Shown here piece by piece: positions 1 to 9,416 of a stretch of 64,000 bases of DNA; position 1 is the stretch's first letter, and each line of letters begins with the position of its first letter. The stretch covers positions 1,966,554 to 2,030,553 of the forward strand of contig JAVDKL010000001.1 of the NCBI GenBank assembly GCA_030849965.1, read 5' to 3'. The notes below the pieces were generated by a model. That model was not told the DNA's origin. It ran no database searches and saw only the letters and a program-made list of their open reading frames with translations. Source of the DNA: Schauerella fraxinea. Lineage in GTDB: Bacteria; Pseudomonadota; Gammaproteobacteria; Burkholderiales; Burkholderiaceae_B. The position numbers and the translations under genes are program-made.

Positions 1-252
1 AAGGGGCGAATTTTTTGACCACATTGAAGGCTCTTGGACAACTACGATGCCTGTGATCGTATTGAATTCCTCTTGTACGCCTTGAATGCTTTGCGAAATA
101 TTAAGTGGGGGGAAGATCAGATGACCATAAGATCAAAGGGCCAAATCCTGTTCTGAGGATTTGGCCCTGATTTAAACGCAGACGATCGTCACCCGTGAAT
201 TCCAGCCCTCTTCAATCCACGCACCAACGAATCCGGCGACCCATTCGTCTTG
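1..252. other. Left edge without an assignable gene
   Basis: No convincing complete gene lies here. Frame 2 is open from the window edge to a TGA near base 85 and could be the last 27 codons of a truncated gene, but the residues match nothing I recognise. The rest is the terminator hairpin at 137-168 and about 80 bases of downstream sequence before the flavin reductase stop. Confidence 0.4.
137..168 (-). terminator. Strong inverted repeat, probable (bidirectional) terminator
   Basis: A perfect 13-bp stem (AGGGCCAAATCCT / AGGATTTGGCCCT) with a 6-base loop. On the minus strand it is followed by TTTGATCTTAT and lies about 85 bases past the flavin reductase stop, so it probably ends the monooxygenase operon. 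On the plus strand the tail is weaker (GATTT). Confidence 0.7.
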
Positions 253-1050
253 CTACTGAATATGCGCCGGCGCAATGCGGTGCATGCAGGAGTTGAAGTT
301 GATGACAGGCTGAGCCTGATGACACGTGGCACTACGGATTTTCCCAACGATCAAATCGTGAGTACCCAACGCCTCCGTACAAATGATGTCGCACTCGATA
401 CTGGCGAGCGCATCGGGCAATACGGGCGTCCCTCTATCGTTCATGATCCAGCTTCCTTGCGCAAAGCGCGCTTTGCCTTGAGGCGCCTTGAGGAAAGACT
501 GAATGACATCGTGGTGCCCCTCCCCCAGGATGTTCGCGACGAAGCAGCCATTGCGAAGTAACGCGTCGCGCGCGGAGGACGTCTTGTGAACGAAGAATCC
601 CACCATAGGGGGGTCAGCCGAAATCGAGGTCAGACTGGAAACAATCATGCCTGCCACGTCATCCCCTCCGGCGGTTGTGATTGCACTGATGCCGGCCGGC
701 AATGCTCGCATGGCAGCTTTGAAGTCATCTACCGAAACGACCTCATCGTGCTCGTTGACGATCATATGGGCGCGTATATCGCCACGTTCGTCCACCCATC
801 CATGACGCGACGCGTAATCGACCATCGCTGAAAAATCAGCTTCCCACTGGGGATCTCCCGCGTGCTGCGACAGAAAGCGAAGCACCGATGGGGCAAGACG
901 AATGTGCAGTTCGTCTTCCCGCCGTCCCACGCGTGCAATCGCGTGTTCAAGGCGCTCTGGCGGCTGAGGATCGGCCAACACATCAAGCCGGCGAAAGTCA
1001 GCGGGATGTCGCAAAGTAATTGCACCTGCATTGCTCAAATAGATCTGCAT
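253..1050 (-). CDS. Flavin reductase (FMN-binding split-barrel) with N-terminal extension
   Basis: A 265-residue protein. Residues about 107-265 form a flavin reductase-like FMN-binding domain (ALPAGISAITT near the start, SADPPMVGFFVHKTS in the middle), which supplies reduced FMN to a partner monooxygenase. Residues 1-105 are an extra N-terminal region absent from minimal reductases of about 170 residues; I do not recognise it. The ATG at 1050 was chosen because AAGGAG lies 6-7 bases upstream and the neighbouring oxygenase stops at 1062; a longer in-frame reading to 1125 would overlap it. It is the second gene of a two-gene operon, so it is very likely the reductase component of a two-component flavin system. 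Confidence 0.85.
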   Translation of the reverse strand: MQIYLSNAGAITLRHPADFRRLDVLADPQPPERLEHAIARVGRREDELHIRLAPSVLRFLSQHAGDPQWEADFSAMVDYASRHGWVDERGDIRAHMIVNEHDEVVSVDDFKAAMRALPAGISAITTAGGDDVAGMIVSSLTSISADPPMVGFFVHKTSSARDALLRNGCFVANILGEGHHDVIQSFLKAPQGKARFAQGSWIMNDRGTPVLPDALASIECDIICTEALGTHDLIVGKIRSATCHQAQPVINFNSCMHRIAPAHIQ

Positions 1051-1061
1051 CGCCAACTCCT

Positions 1062-2126
1062 TCAAGCAGCCACGACCGTAGCGCCGACTTCCTTGCGAAT
1101 AGCGGGAATGATCCGGTCGCCCCACAATTCAATCTGCTTGAGCATGGTCTTCTGGTCGAAGTCGCCCAGTTGCGTCTGCAATGCGATGTGCTTCGGACGC
1201 AGGATGCTGATTTCTTCCAGCATTTTGTCAATGACCTCATTCACCGAGCCTACAGGTAAATTCTTGCGAAGCTGCTCAAACGTGGGATCGTTCTCGGAAG
1301 GGACTTCCTTGACCATGTAGCCGTCATCGCTCTGTGCCCGCCTGAACTTCAGACTTTCGGATATCCGACGTTGAAAACGAGCGCAGTCAAGATAAGCATC
1401 TATTTCTGCCTCGTTGTCCGAGGCGTATCCGCACCGCAGGAAACCGAATTTCACGTCGCGATCCAGATCCTTGCCATTGTCCTGCGCAATTTTCTCCAGC
1501 CGTCCACGCAATTCGGCAATGGCGTCGTTACCCTTGAGCAAGGCCGTCACGAAGAGATTGTGATTTTCACGCACACCGCGCCCAAGGGTGACCGGGTTGC
1601 CCGAGGTGATCCACAGCGGCGGCATCGGATCCTGCAAACATCGCACGGCGATGGAGCTGGGCGGCATCTTCAAAAACTTTCCGTCATGTTCGAAGATCTT
1701 CTGCGTCAGTCCTTTGGGGATGAGATCGAGAAACTCATTGAAGATTTCACCCGACTGCGCGATCTCAACACCGAAACGCTCGAACTCGAACTCCTGATAG
1801 CCCGACCCCACACCCAGGTCCAAACGGCCGTTGGATACGGTGTCGACAAAGCCCACTTCGGCCAGGAAACGCGCGGGGTGATACAGCGGCAAGATGCAGA
1901 CCGCCGTTCCAAGCCGGATACGCTGCGTCTTGGCGGCCGCATGAGCCACCGTCATGAGTGGCGATGGCGACAGGGAATAGTTATTGAAATGATGTTCTGC
2001 ATACCAGGCGGCATCGAATCCGGCTTGTTCAGCCACCACCGTTTGTTCGATGGAGTTGCCGATAACCTGCTTGGAGGACTGGTGGTAACCTCGTTGCTGC
2101 GCCAAAATAAATACGCCGAATTCCAT
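1062..2126 (-). CDS. LLM-class flavin-dependent monooxygenase (luciferase-like)
   Basis: A 354-residue luciferase-like TIM-barrel protein. Family hallmarks are the N-terminal MEFGVFILAQQRG strand, the EQAGFDAAWYAEHHF segment with the conserved EHH, RIRLGTAVCILPLYHP, and the glycine-rich GRLDLGVGSGYQ. Such enzymes use FMNH2 and O2 to hydroxylate, desulfonate or Baeyer-Villiger-oxidise small organic substrates in the cytoplasm; the substrate cannot be read from sequence. It is first in an operon with the flavin reductase that starts 12 bases after its stop, and is transcribed divergently from a LysR regulator that probably controls it. Confidence 0.9.
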   Translation of the reverse strand: MEFGVFILAQQRGYHQSSKQVIGNSIEQTVVAEQAGFDAAWYAEHHFNNYSLSPSPLMTVAHAAAKTQRIRLGTAVCILPLYHPARFLAEVGFVDTVSNGRLDLGVGSGYQEFEFERFGVEIAQSGEIFNEFLDLIPKGLTQKIFEHDGKFLKMPPSSIAVRCLQDPMPPLWITSGNPVTLGRGVRENHNLFVTALLKGNDAIAELRGRLEKIAQDNGKDLDRDVKFGFLRCGYASDNEAEIDAYLDCARFQRRISESLKFRRAQSDDGYMVKEVPSENDPTFEQLRKNLPVGSVNEVIDKMLEEISILRPKHIALQTQLGDFDQKTMLKQIELWGDRIIPAIRKEVGATVVAA

Positions 2127-2177
2127 GATGTCTCCTCAGTAATTGCTTGACGTTATGAGGGAATTCTAGAGGCCGAT

Positions 2178-2188
2178 GGTCAATGACC
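2178..2188. promoter_or_regulatory. GGTCAATGACC palindrome in divergent promoter
   Basis: A perfect 11-base dyad centred between the monooxygenase operon and the LysR gene. Its place in a 106-base divergent gap suggests an operator for that LysR. The assignment rests on position and symmetry only. Confidence 0.4.
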
Positions 2189-2232
2189 GGAATACAAGAA
2201 AAGCGGCGTTCTGTGCTGCATAAATTGGAGGA

Positions 2233-3183
2233 ATGTTGGACAGACTGCGTGCGATGGAACTGTTTTTGTCGATCTCTAAAACCGAGAGCTTCTCCGAGAC
2301 ATCGCGGCAATTTGGCGTGTCGGCCACGTCGGTGTCGCGCATGATCACCGAGTTCGAGAGCGAGTTGAACGTCAAGCTGTTGTCGCGTTCCACGAGGCAA
2401 GTCGTGCTCACCGAAGCCGGTCAGGAATATGCTCGGCACCTTGAGGTGATCCTCTGGAACATCAACGAAGCGCATCGAAACATCACCGAAATTCGATCGG
2501 CGCCCAAAGGCACATTACGCGTTCATTCAAGGATGATGTTCGGCCTGGGCGTGTTGCCGCCCCTCGTGGCGGCGTTCCGCCAGCAATATCCCGATATTCA
2601 TATCGAACTTGTGCTGTCGGAAGCGAAAACCGACCTGCGCCGAAATAATTTCGATATCGATTTTCGCATCTCGCCACCTGTGGAGGCAGGCCTCAAACGG
2701 CGGATTTTGTTCAAGAGCGAGCGGTACCTTGTTGCTTCTCCTGCCTATCTGGCCAAGCACGCCGCACCGACAACGCCGGCCGACATTGCGGAGCACGAAT
2801 GCCTGGCCTACCTGCTTCCGGGAGATCAATACTGCTGGCGTTTCAAGCAAGGCGAAACGCTGGAAGAGGTGCAGATCAAGCCTCGGCACGTGACCAATAA
2901 CGGTGTGGCGTTACTGGAGCTCGCACAGTTGAGTGAAGGCGTTGCCTTGCTCGACGACTACACCGTACACAACCACATCGCGCGCGGTTCGCTTGTACGG
3001 ATATTTCCAGATTACCTAATAACCAACACAACCTTCGAAGAGGGCATGTACGCCACCATCCTCGACACCGCGATGATTCCGGTGAAGATCCGGTTGTTCC
3101 TCGATTTCGTCGCGTCTCATGTATCCGGCACCGCCCTGCGCTTTACCGCTTACGGCAAAGGCACGCAGGCCGAAGGCGACTGA
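2233..3183 (+). CDS. LysR-family transcriptional regulator
   Basis: A 316-residue LysR regulator: N-terminal winged HTH (RAMELFLSISKTESFSETSR, residues about 6-25, then SATSVSRMITEFE) and a C-terminal periplasmic-binding-like effector domain starting near residue 90. It belongs to the MDRL..M..F subgroup. GGAGG sits only one or two bases before the ATG at 2233, so a start at the following TTG (2236) or the ATG at 2254 is possible. Divergent from the LLM monooxygenase operon, which is the likely target. It ends one base before the convergent SMP-30 gene, with no room for a terminator. Confidence 0.9.
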   Translation: MLDRLRAMELFLSISKTESFSETSRQFGVSATSVSRMITEFESELNVKLLSRSTRQVVLTEAGQEYARHLEVILWNINEAHRNITEIRSAPKGTLRVHSRMMFGLGVLPPLVAAFRQQYPDIHIELVLSEAKTDLRRNNFDIDFRISPPVEAGLKRRILFKSERYLVASPAYLAKHAAPTTPADIAEHECLAYLLPGDQYCWRFKQGETLEEVQIKPRHVTNNGVALLELAQLSEGVALLDDYTVHNHIARGSLVRIFPDYLITNTTFEEGMYATILDTAMIPVKIRLFLDFVASHVSGTALRFTAYGKGTQAEGD

Positions 3184-3184
3184 T

Positions 3185-4063
3185 TCAGACGCGAATCGAA
3201 CAACGCGGCAGCGGCGCGCCGGTAAAACCTAATCCCCTCACCCGCAGCAGTGCGCCGTCCAATGGACCCGTTGCAGACAGTCTTTCGCTATCGCTGATCG
3301 TCGTCACGAAGACATCACTTAGGTTGTCGCCACCAAAACACAATGATGCGGGGTGTTTCACAGGCAGATCGACGCGTAGATCGAGAGACCCGTCGGCTGC
3401 GAATCTGACAATTGCGCCGGCGTGAACGAGCGCGGTCCACAGACCGCCCCCATTGTCGAAACAACAGCCATCCGGCGCCGATCCCAGCCCTGCCGTGTCG
3501 ACAAACACCTCCCTTGCACCCAACTCGCCCTTTGCGTTGACCGCATACCGGTAGATTTTCCTCTCCGAGCTATCGCATACATAGAAGTATGGTTGAGTAG
3601 GATGCATCGTTGGGCCATTGACGACGCCCAATCCTGCCGCGATCCGAGCCAAGCGGCCTTGTCCATCGAGACGATAAAGTCCGCCCAAAGGCGCCTCACC
3701 TGGCTGACGATGGATGTGCATGGTGCCAGCGACGAAGCTGCCATCAGGTAACGGCGTGCCATCGTTGAGCCGCAAGTGACGATGGCGGTCGTCTATCCAT
3801 GCCAGCGTACGCAGCGTGTTGTTCGACGGGCAATACAACGCAAAAGATTCCTTCAGCGCCAGGATGCACTCATGTTCTCCATTGAGCGCAAAGGAACCCA
3901 CCGGCGCAGGAAGTTGCCAGCGCTGCTCCGCTCCCGAGTCGGGATCCACACATAACAGTTCCCCACTGCGGCAGTCCACCATCCATAGACGGCTTCGCGC
4001 GGCATCCCAGACCGGACATTCGCCCAAACGCGTACGAATCGCCCCGATACGCTCAACTTGCAT
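3185..4063 (-). CDS. SMP-30/gluconolactonase/LRE family lactonase
   Basis: A 292-residue six-bladed beta-propeller hydrolase. The metal ligands expected for the family are visible: Glu15 in RLGECPVWD, the Asn in VVNGPTMHP and the Asp in SAPDGCCFD. Members hydrolyse sugar or other lactones using a divalent metal. The full-length match and complete metal site argue for an active enzyme; the substrate is unknown. It converges on the LysR gene and has its own promoter region from 4064, divergent from the enoyl-CoA hydratase operon, so it may instead serve that pathway. Confidence 0.9.
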   Translation of the reverse strand: MQVERIGAIRTRLGECPVWDAARSRLWMVDCRSGELLCVDPDSGAEQRWQLPAPVGSFALNGEHECILALKESFALYCPSNNTLRTLAWIDDRHRHLRLNDGTPLPDGSFVAGTMHIHRQPGEAPLGGLYRLDGQGRLARIAAGLGVVNGPTMHPTQPYFYVCDSSERKIYRYAVNAKGELGAREVFVDTAGLGSAPDGCCFDNGGGLWTALVHAGAIVRFAADGSLDLRVDLPVKHPASLCFGGDNLSDVFVTTISDSERLSATGPLDGALLRVRGLGFTGAPLPRCSIRV

Positions 4064-4201
4064 GTGAAAAATTTCCCGAATTGATTAGAACGATAGTCGA
4101 TTCTTCCGCTCATGCTAGTTGCTCGAAGTGCCCCGGAATATGCCGATTTTGCGCATAAGACACTCAACTTTTTCGGTGTGAATCGAAGTCGATCGCGTCC
4201 A

Positions 4202-4207
4202 TATAAT
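4202..4207 (+). promoter_or_regulatory. Consensus -10 box (TATAAT) before the acyl-CoA operon
   Basis: A perfect TATAAT followed by an A-rich stretch, 69 bases before the chosen start of the enoyl-CoA hydratase gene. No good -35 hexamer is seen at 16-18 bases, which would fit an activator-dependent promoter. Confidence 0.45.
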
Positions 4208-4275
4208 CAAAAAAAATCGTGGCTTGCGTGATGCAGCGCTGCCGCATCAAACAACTCAATCCACTTGAGGAGACG

Positions 4276-5112
4276 ATGGATGCACCAATTCCTTGGCGTT
4301 ACCCGCCCCACTATCCTGCGCCTGCAGCACGGGGGCCCGGCATGAGCGAAACAACAGTCACGATCGACGTTAGTAACGGTGTAGCGCTGGTTACGCTGAA
4401 CGCGCCGCCCGTCAATGCGCTGAATAGAAATATGCGCCGGCGAATCGTTGCGCTCTTCGACGAGATTTCGGAGCGTGAGGACATTCGCTGTGCCGTTCTA
4501 ACGGGACAAGGCAAGATTTTTTGCGCCGGCGCCGATCTGAAGGACCGTCCGGATGCCGATATCGCGGGAGACTTTCTCGAGCACAATCGCATCACGCGTG
4601 AAACGGGCAATGCAATCAGGGAGTGCGCCAAGCCCGTGATTGCTGCAGTAAATGGCGCTGCGCTCGGCGCTGGCTTCGGCTTGATGGCAGCCTGCGACAT
4701 CATGTATGCCTCCGACAACGCCACGTTCGGCATGCCAGAGATCAATGTCGGCTTGGCGGGTGGCGCTTCCATGTTGCGGACACTGCTCGGACGCTCGACG
4801 GCGCGCCGCATGTTCTTTACCGGGCAACGGCTCAGCGCGCACGACCTGCTGCGCCGAAACGTACTCGAGGACGTATTACCGCCCGAGCAGTTGTTGCCGA
4901 CGGCGATGGCGCTCGCGCAGGAGATCGCCTCGAAGGCCCCCCTTGCCGTGGTCTACGCCAAGCGCGCGGCAAACATGGTCGATCTCATGCCGCAGCGCGA
5001 TGCCTACCGCTTCGAGCAGGACTTCACCATGGCGCTGTCAAAAACGGAGGATGCGCGGGAAGCACGCATGGCCTTTCTCGAAAAGCGTCAGCCCGAGTTC
5101 AAAGGGCGTTGA
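4276..5112 (+). CDS. Enoyl-CoA hydratase/isomerase family protein
   Basis: A 278-residue crotonase-fold protein: VNALNRNMRRRIVALF, the oxyanion-hole strand KIFCAGADLKD, KPVIAAVNGAALGAGFGL and PEINVGLAGGASMLRTLLG. Members hydrate, isomerise or cleave acyl-CoA thioesters. The ATG at 4276 follows GAGGAG by 6 bases; a second in-frame ATG at 4342 would give a more family-typical N-terminus, because residues 1-22 are Pro/Ala-rich. First gene of a coupled catabolic operon; only 2 bases separate it from the acyl-CoA ligase gene. Confidence 0.9.
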   Translation: MDAPIPWRYPPHYPAPAARGPGMSETTVTIDVSNGVALVTLNAPPVNALNRNMRRRIVALFDEISEREDIRCAVLTGQGKIFCAGADLKDRPDADIAGDFLEHNRITRETGNAIRECAKPVIAAVNGAALGAGFGLMAACDIMYASDNATFGMPEINVGLAGGASMLRTLLGRSTARRMFFTGQRLSAHDLLRRNVLEDVLPPEQLLPTAMALAQEIASKAPLAVVYAKRAANMVDLMPQRDAYRFEQDFTMALSKTEDAREARMAFLEKRQPEFKGR

Positions 5113-5114
5113 GC

Positions 5115-7247
5115 ATGACCGAGAACAAAAAGCGCCCCGGCGCAGGGTTGACGCCATTCTTTGAAGCAAAAAGCATTGCCATCATTGGCGCCTCGGAGGA
5201 GACCACGAAGATCGGCGGTCGTCCCGTACATATGCTGATCAAGCATGGATATTCAGGCGCGATCTATCCCATCAACCCGAAAGGCGGCACGATTCAGGGA
5301 CTGGCCGCCTATCGCACGGTACTCGACACCCCAACGGCGCCGGATTTGGCTGTGCTGGCGGTGCCTGCGCAAAGCACGTTGGCCGCATTGCGCGACTGCG
5401 CAGCGCGCGGGATTAAGGCCGTCATTGTCCTGTCTTCCGGTTTCGTCGAGGCAGGACCGCATGGAGCGTCGCTGCAGGCGGAACTGGTCGACATTGCCCG
5501 CGTGCATAACATCCGCCTGCTCGGACCGAACTGTCTGGGCGCCGTGAATGTCTCCACTCGTCTGATCGGATCGTTTTCAATTGCTCTTGAAGAACACATG
5601 CCACCCATCGGCCACGTGGGTATCGTGTCCCAATCCGGCAATGTGGGCAGTCACACGATGCAAAGCGTGGCTCGACGCGGAATGGGCGTAAGCCGCTTCA
5701 TGGCAACCGGCAACGAAGCGGACGTGGATATTGCCGACGGCATCGCCGCCCTGGTTGAAGACGCTGACACCCATATCATTCTGTGCTGCATCGAGACTTG
5801 CCGAGACGCCGACAAGTTGATCGCGGCATTACGCCTGGCACGCGAACGCTGCAAACCCGTCATCATTCTGAAGATCGGGTCAACGGAGAAGGGTCAGGCA
5901 GCCGCCGCCTCCCACACTGGTGCGCTGACCGGATCGGATGCCGTCATCGACGCCGTTTTTCGTCGCTACGGCGCGCTTCGCGTACGTTCGGTTGAAGCGC
6001 TCATTGACATTGGCCATGCAGCGTCGCTTTTGTTACCCAAACGCATTCCAAGCAATGACGCCATGATCCTCGTCGCGGCCTCGGGCGGATTCGGCATCAT
6101 GATGGCCGACGCAATGAGCGAAGCCGGTATGACGATGCCAGGTCTGACATCCACGACCCAACAGCGGGTGCGCGAAATTGTGCCTACCGCCAGCACAGGC
6201 AATCCTGTGGATGCCTCCGCGCAGATGTCGAGCCACCCGGGCATCCTCTTGAATATGCTTGGTGCCCTGCTGGACGATCCTTCGGAGGCATCCCTTGCGC
6301 TTTTCATGTCGCTCTCGTTATACAACGCACGATTGCGTGACATCTACCTGGAGGCTTTGGCGCAGGTGCGGGCCAGCCATCCCCATCGTTTGATCATCGT
6401 CATCAGTCAGGGGCCGCCGGACGTCGTCGAAAAGATCGGCGCGTTGGGCATTCCTGTGTTTTCCAGTATCGATGCCGCCGCAACAGGTATGGCGGACCTA
6501 TGCCAGCTCGGGCGACTCATGGAGACGTCCGCAATGCCGCAACGGCATATCGACACTGCCGCCATCGATCCCACGGTTTTTCATAACGAATTTCAGGCCA
6601 AGCTTGCCCTCGGACGCGCTGGGATCGAGGTGCCCCGCGAAATCATGGCCCAAAACATTGATGACGCCGTGCGTGCCGCCAAAGCGATCGGCTATCCCGT
6701 TGTGATGAAGATCGTATCGACCGATATCGCTCACAAGACCGAAATCGGTGGCGTGACGCTGAATCTGGACCACGCGGAGGCCGTACGGGTTGCATACGTT
6801 CAGATGCAAGCGAACGTGGCACGCCATGCCCCAGAAGCACACATCGACGGCATGCTGGTCGCACCGATGATTCGCGGGGGCGTCGAGATGATTGCAGGCA
6901 TTTCGCAAGACCCGGTATTTGGCCCCATCGTAATGGTCGGCATGGGTGGCATCTACGCCGAGGTACTCAATGACGTTGCCGTGCAAACGGCGCCAGTCAG
7001 CGATGAGGAAGCGCTGACGATGATCCGCTCATTGAAGATGTTTCCTCTGTTGGATGGCGTACGCGGCCACGACAAGGCCGACATTATTGCAGCAGCGCAA
7101 AGTGTGGCGCGCTTGTCCGAATTCGCCTGCCGGCACCGCAACGATATTTCGGAAATCGACTTGAATCCAATTTTGGTTCGGCCGCAGGGTGAAGGCGTTG
7201 TCGTACTCGATGCGCTCATGATCCCGCGCACCGAGCCTGCCCATTGA
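5115..7247 (+). CDS. ADP-forming acyl-CoA ligase (acetate-CoA ligase family)
   Basis: A 710-residue fusion of the CoA-binding (about 15-110), succinyl-CoA-ligase-like (about 150-460) and ATP-grasp (about 490-705) domains. The phospho-histidine loop is present as SHTGALTGSD with His267, and ATP-grasp residues appear in VVMKIVSTDIAHKTEIGGV. These enzymes couple acyl-CoA and ATP/ADP interconversion for organic acids. The ATG at 5115 starts 2 bases after the hydratase stop; the frame stays open upstream, but that is a shadow of the hydratase gene. In this operon it probably activates the carboxylic acid that the dehydrogenases then oxidise. Confidence 0.92.
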   Translation: MTENKKRPGAGLTPFFEAKSIAIIGASEETTKIGGRPVHMLIKHGYSGAIYPINPKGGTIQGLAAYRTVLDTPTAPDLAVLAVPAQSTLAALRDCAARGIKAVIVLSSGFVEAGPHGASLQAELVDIARVHNIRLLGPNCLGAVNVSTRLIGSFSIALEEHMPPIGHVGIVSQSGNVGSHTMQSVARRGMGVSRFMATGNEADVDIADGIAALVEDADTHIILCCIETCRDADKLIAALRLARERCKPVIILKIGSTEKGQAAAASHTGALTGSDAVIDAVFRRYGALRVRSVEALIDIGHAASLLLPKRIPSNDAMILVAASGGFGIMMADAMSEAGMTMPGLTSTTQQRVREIVPTASTGNPVDASAQMSSHPGILLNMLGALLDDPSEASLALFMSLSLYNARLRDIYLEALAQVRASHPHRLIIVISQGPPDVVEKIGALGIPVFSSIDAAATGMADLCQLGRLMETSAMPQRHIDTAAIDPTVFHNEFQAKLALGRAGIEVPREIMAQNIDDAVRAAKAIGYPVVMKIVSTDIAHKTEIGGVTLNLDHAEAVRVAYVQMQANVARHAPEAHIDGMLVAPMIRGGVEMIAGISQDPVFGPIVMVGMGGIYAEVLNDVAVQTAPVSDEEALTMIRSLKMFPLLDGVRGHDKADIIAAAQSVARLSEFACRHRNDISEIDLNPILVRPQGEGVVVLDALMIPRTEPAH

Positions 7248-7256
7248 GGACCGATC

Positions 7257-8462
7257 ATGCACGTTGAACACCATGTGAGCGTTCCGGATCCGGCAGCCGG
7301 GCCGGATGTGTATCGCCGCCACGCACGCGCCTGGCTGCAAAGCAATTTGCCGGATTTCATGCGTACAGATCATCCCGACTGGCGCGAGGCCACGCTTGCT
7401 GAGAGCAGTGCCTGGGAAGCCGCGATGTACCAGGCGGGCCTGGCCGGCATGACGTGGCCGAAATCCTACGGCGGTCATGGTTTATCGCTCAGGGAGCACC
7501 TTGCCGTAAACAAGGAAATCGGCGCCCTCCCGATGCCTGAAAGCGTCAGTTCAATCGGCAAGGAGCTGGCTGGCCCCATCATCATGGCCGTTGGCACTGA
7601 GGAACAAAGGCAGGCGTTTCTCCCAGAAATTCTGGCCATGCGGCAGTTCTGGTGCCAAGGCTTCTCAGAACCCGATGCCGGCTCCGATCTGGCGCGGCTG
7701 CGAACAAAAGCAGCACTCGATGGAGACCAGTGGCGCATCAATGGACAGAAAATATGGACCAGCGGCGCAGCAAAAGCACATTATTGCCTGCTGCTCACCC
7801 GCACCGGAACCGTTGCCGACAAGCACCGCGGCTTGCTGATGTTTGCCATACCCATGGATACGCCTGGCATCCGAGTGGTGCCCATCAAATCCATTGATGG
7901 CAAGACGTCGTTTGCGGAGGTCTTTTTTGACGACGTGATCGTGCCGGATAGCGCGCGCTTGGGCGCACCCGACGAGGGCTGGAACGCCGCAATACGCGTG
8001 CTATCCATCGAACGCGCAACGAACCGTATGTACCGTCCTTGGCGCTTTGAATGCGAACTCCGACAACTGCTTGCCGCCTGCAAGTCCGACCCTCAGCTCT
8101 CGGGATCTCTGGACGACAGCTACGTACACCGCCGGGTAGGCGATCTGCTATGCGAAATCGATGGCCTGAAGGGCTTGGTCGAATTGACCGTCGACCGCAT
8201 GTCGCGTGGCGAAACAATGGGTGCACGCGGTTCGCTTACGAAACTGTATTGGTCTGAATGCCATCAAGCATTCACCGGGTTGGCGCTCTCGCTGCTGTCG
8301 CAGGTGGGACCACACTCCAGCGCCCTCGCCCAGCGAGCGCATCAAGCATTTACCACTGCCTATCTATTCGCACGGGCCGAAACGATATATGCCGGCACGA
8401 CCGAGGTGCAGCTTGACGTCATCGCGCAGCGGATCATGAATCTTCCGAAGGAGTTGGCATGA
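7257..8462 (+). CDS. Acyl-CoA dehydrogenase, long subunit
   Basis: A 401-residue FAD-dependent acyl-CoA dehydrogenase with the three usual domains: N-terminal helices, the FSEPDAGSDLARL and KIWTSGA FAD-contact motifs, and the C-terminal helical bundle. At the position of the medium-chain-type catalytic Glu (YEGT) it has IYAGTTEVQ, so the base must be elsewhere, as in other subfamilies. GAGGA precedes the ATG. It overlaps the next, shorter dehydrogenase gene by 4 bases (ATGA), a pattern seen for heteromeric pairs acting on bulky acyl-CoAs such as steroid or branched side chains; heteromer formation is an inference. Confidence 0.92.
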   Translation: MHVEHHVSVPDPAAGPDVYRRHARAWLQSNLPDFMRTDHPDWREATLAESSAWEAAMYQAGLAGMTWPKSYGGHGLSLREHLAVNKEIGALPMPESVSSIGKELAGPIIMAVGTEEQRQAFLPEILAMRQFWCQGFSEPDAGSDLARLRTKAALDGDQWRINGQKIWTSGAAKAHYCLLLTRTGTVADKHRGLLMFAIPMDTPGIRVVPIKSIDGKTSFAEVFFDDVIVPDSARLGAPDEGWNAAIRVLSIERATNRMYRPWRFECELRQLLAACKSDPQLSGSLDDSYVHRRVGDLLCEIDGLKGLVELTVDRMSRGETMGARGSLTKLYWSECHQAFTGLALSLLSQVGPHSSALAQRAHQAFTTAYLFARAETIYAGTTEVQLDVIAQRIMNLPKELA

Positions 8463-9406
8463 GTCATGATGAACTTCAGCCTGAAGAATTTGTACACGCG
8501 GCACAGGCAGCGATCACTGATGCATTGACGCAATCCACCGCACATGCCATGACCGCAGTGCTCGCCAATGCGGGACTCACAGGCGTCATGGCGGCTGAGC
8601 AGGATGGTGGCCTGGGATTGGATCTCGCTTTCGCGCTACCGATTGCACATGCCGCCGGGCGACTGCGCCTGCCATTGCCGCTTGTCGAACATATCCTGCT
8701 GGCACAGGCATTCGGCGGCACAACTCACGCCGCCCAACTGGCGGCTGGCGAACGCATCGCCGGTATCGCTTGGCACGGCTGCATTGAAACTGGCCGTGCA
8801 CGTCTGGACAACGGCCCTGCCGATTGGGTGCTGGTCAAGGATGGCGACGCAGCTGCGCTCGTGGACATCAGCACCGGCCAGGGCGCCACGCCGCAACGCC
8901 AACTCGATCCGGATCACCCCCAGCTCTGGCTGGCGTTGGAAAACGCAAAGGTACTGGCACGCTTGGACGCTGGCGCCTGGGCGACGCTCGCCACCCGGGC
9001 TCAACTCTTACTCGCCGAATTCGCCAATGGTGCTGCCGAAGGGGCGCTTCAGGCCGCAACCACGTACATGGCCGCTCGGGTGCAGTTTGGCAAACCGCTC
9101 TCTGCCAAGCAGGCTGTTCGTCACCACCTCGCGCGAATGCGCTTGCTGCAGGACGTCTCGAGCGCGGCCATTCGCCGAGCTCTCTACGACGACGAACTCG
9201 GATCCAGCCGCGACCCACGGCCCGCACTTACAGGCGCCCTCACCAATGCCGCCTTCGTGATCGAGAAGTCCATCCATCTTCATGGCGGCATGGGCTTTAC
9301 CTGGGAATTGCCTCTGCACCGCGCGCTGCGCGTCGTGCGCAAGCTTGACGCGGCGTTCTCCGGCCAGTCCGAGCACATCGGCCACACCTTCATTCAATCG
9401 GCGTAA
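8459..9406 (+). CDS. Acyl-CoA dehydrogenase, short subunit
   Basis: A 315-residue acyl-CoA dehydrogenase-like protein about 70-80 residues shorter than full family members, with reduced N-terminal and beta domains. The C-terminal part keeps the conserved YMAARVQFGKPLSAKQAV and IHLHGGMGFTWELPLHR motifs, which contact FAD across the dimer interface. The start codon overlaps the stop of the long dehydrogenase, so the two are probably made in equal amounts and may form an alpha2beta2 complex. It is followed by SDR genes expected to oxidise the hydrated intermediate. Confidence 0.9.
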   Translation: MSHDELQPEEFVHAAQAAITDALTQSTAHAMTAVLANAGLTGVMAAEQDGGLGLDLAFALPIAHAAGRLRLPLPLVEHILLAQAFGGTTHAAQLAAGERIAGIAWHGCIETGRARLDNGPADWVLVKDGDAAALVDISTGQGATPQRQLDPDHPQLWLALENAKVLARLDAGAWATLATRAQLLLAEFANGAAEGALQAATTYMAARVQFGKPLSAKQAVRHHLARMRLLQDVSSAAIRRALYDDELGSSRDPRPALTGALTNAAFVIEKSIHLHGGMGFTWELPLHRALRVVRKLDAAFSGQSEHIGHTFIQSA

Positions 9407-9416
9407 GGATTCAACC

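Noticed and set aside
2-85. C-terminal end of a gene truncated by the left edge
   Set aside because: Only 27 codons are visible and no family could be recognised, so no gene is called.
4623-5114. In-frame upstream extension of the acyl-CoA ligase to 874 residues
   Set aside because: It overlaps the enoyl-CoA hydratase in another frame, is Arg-rich and unlike the ligase family; the ATG at 5115 sits right after the hydratase stop.
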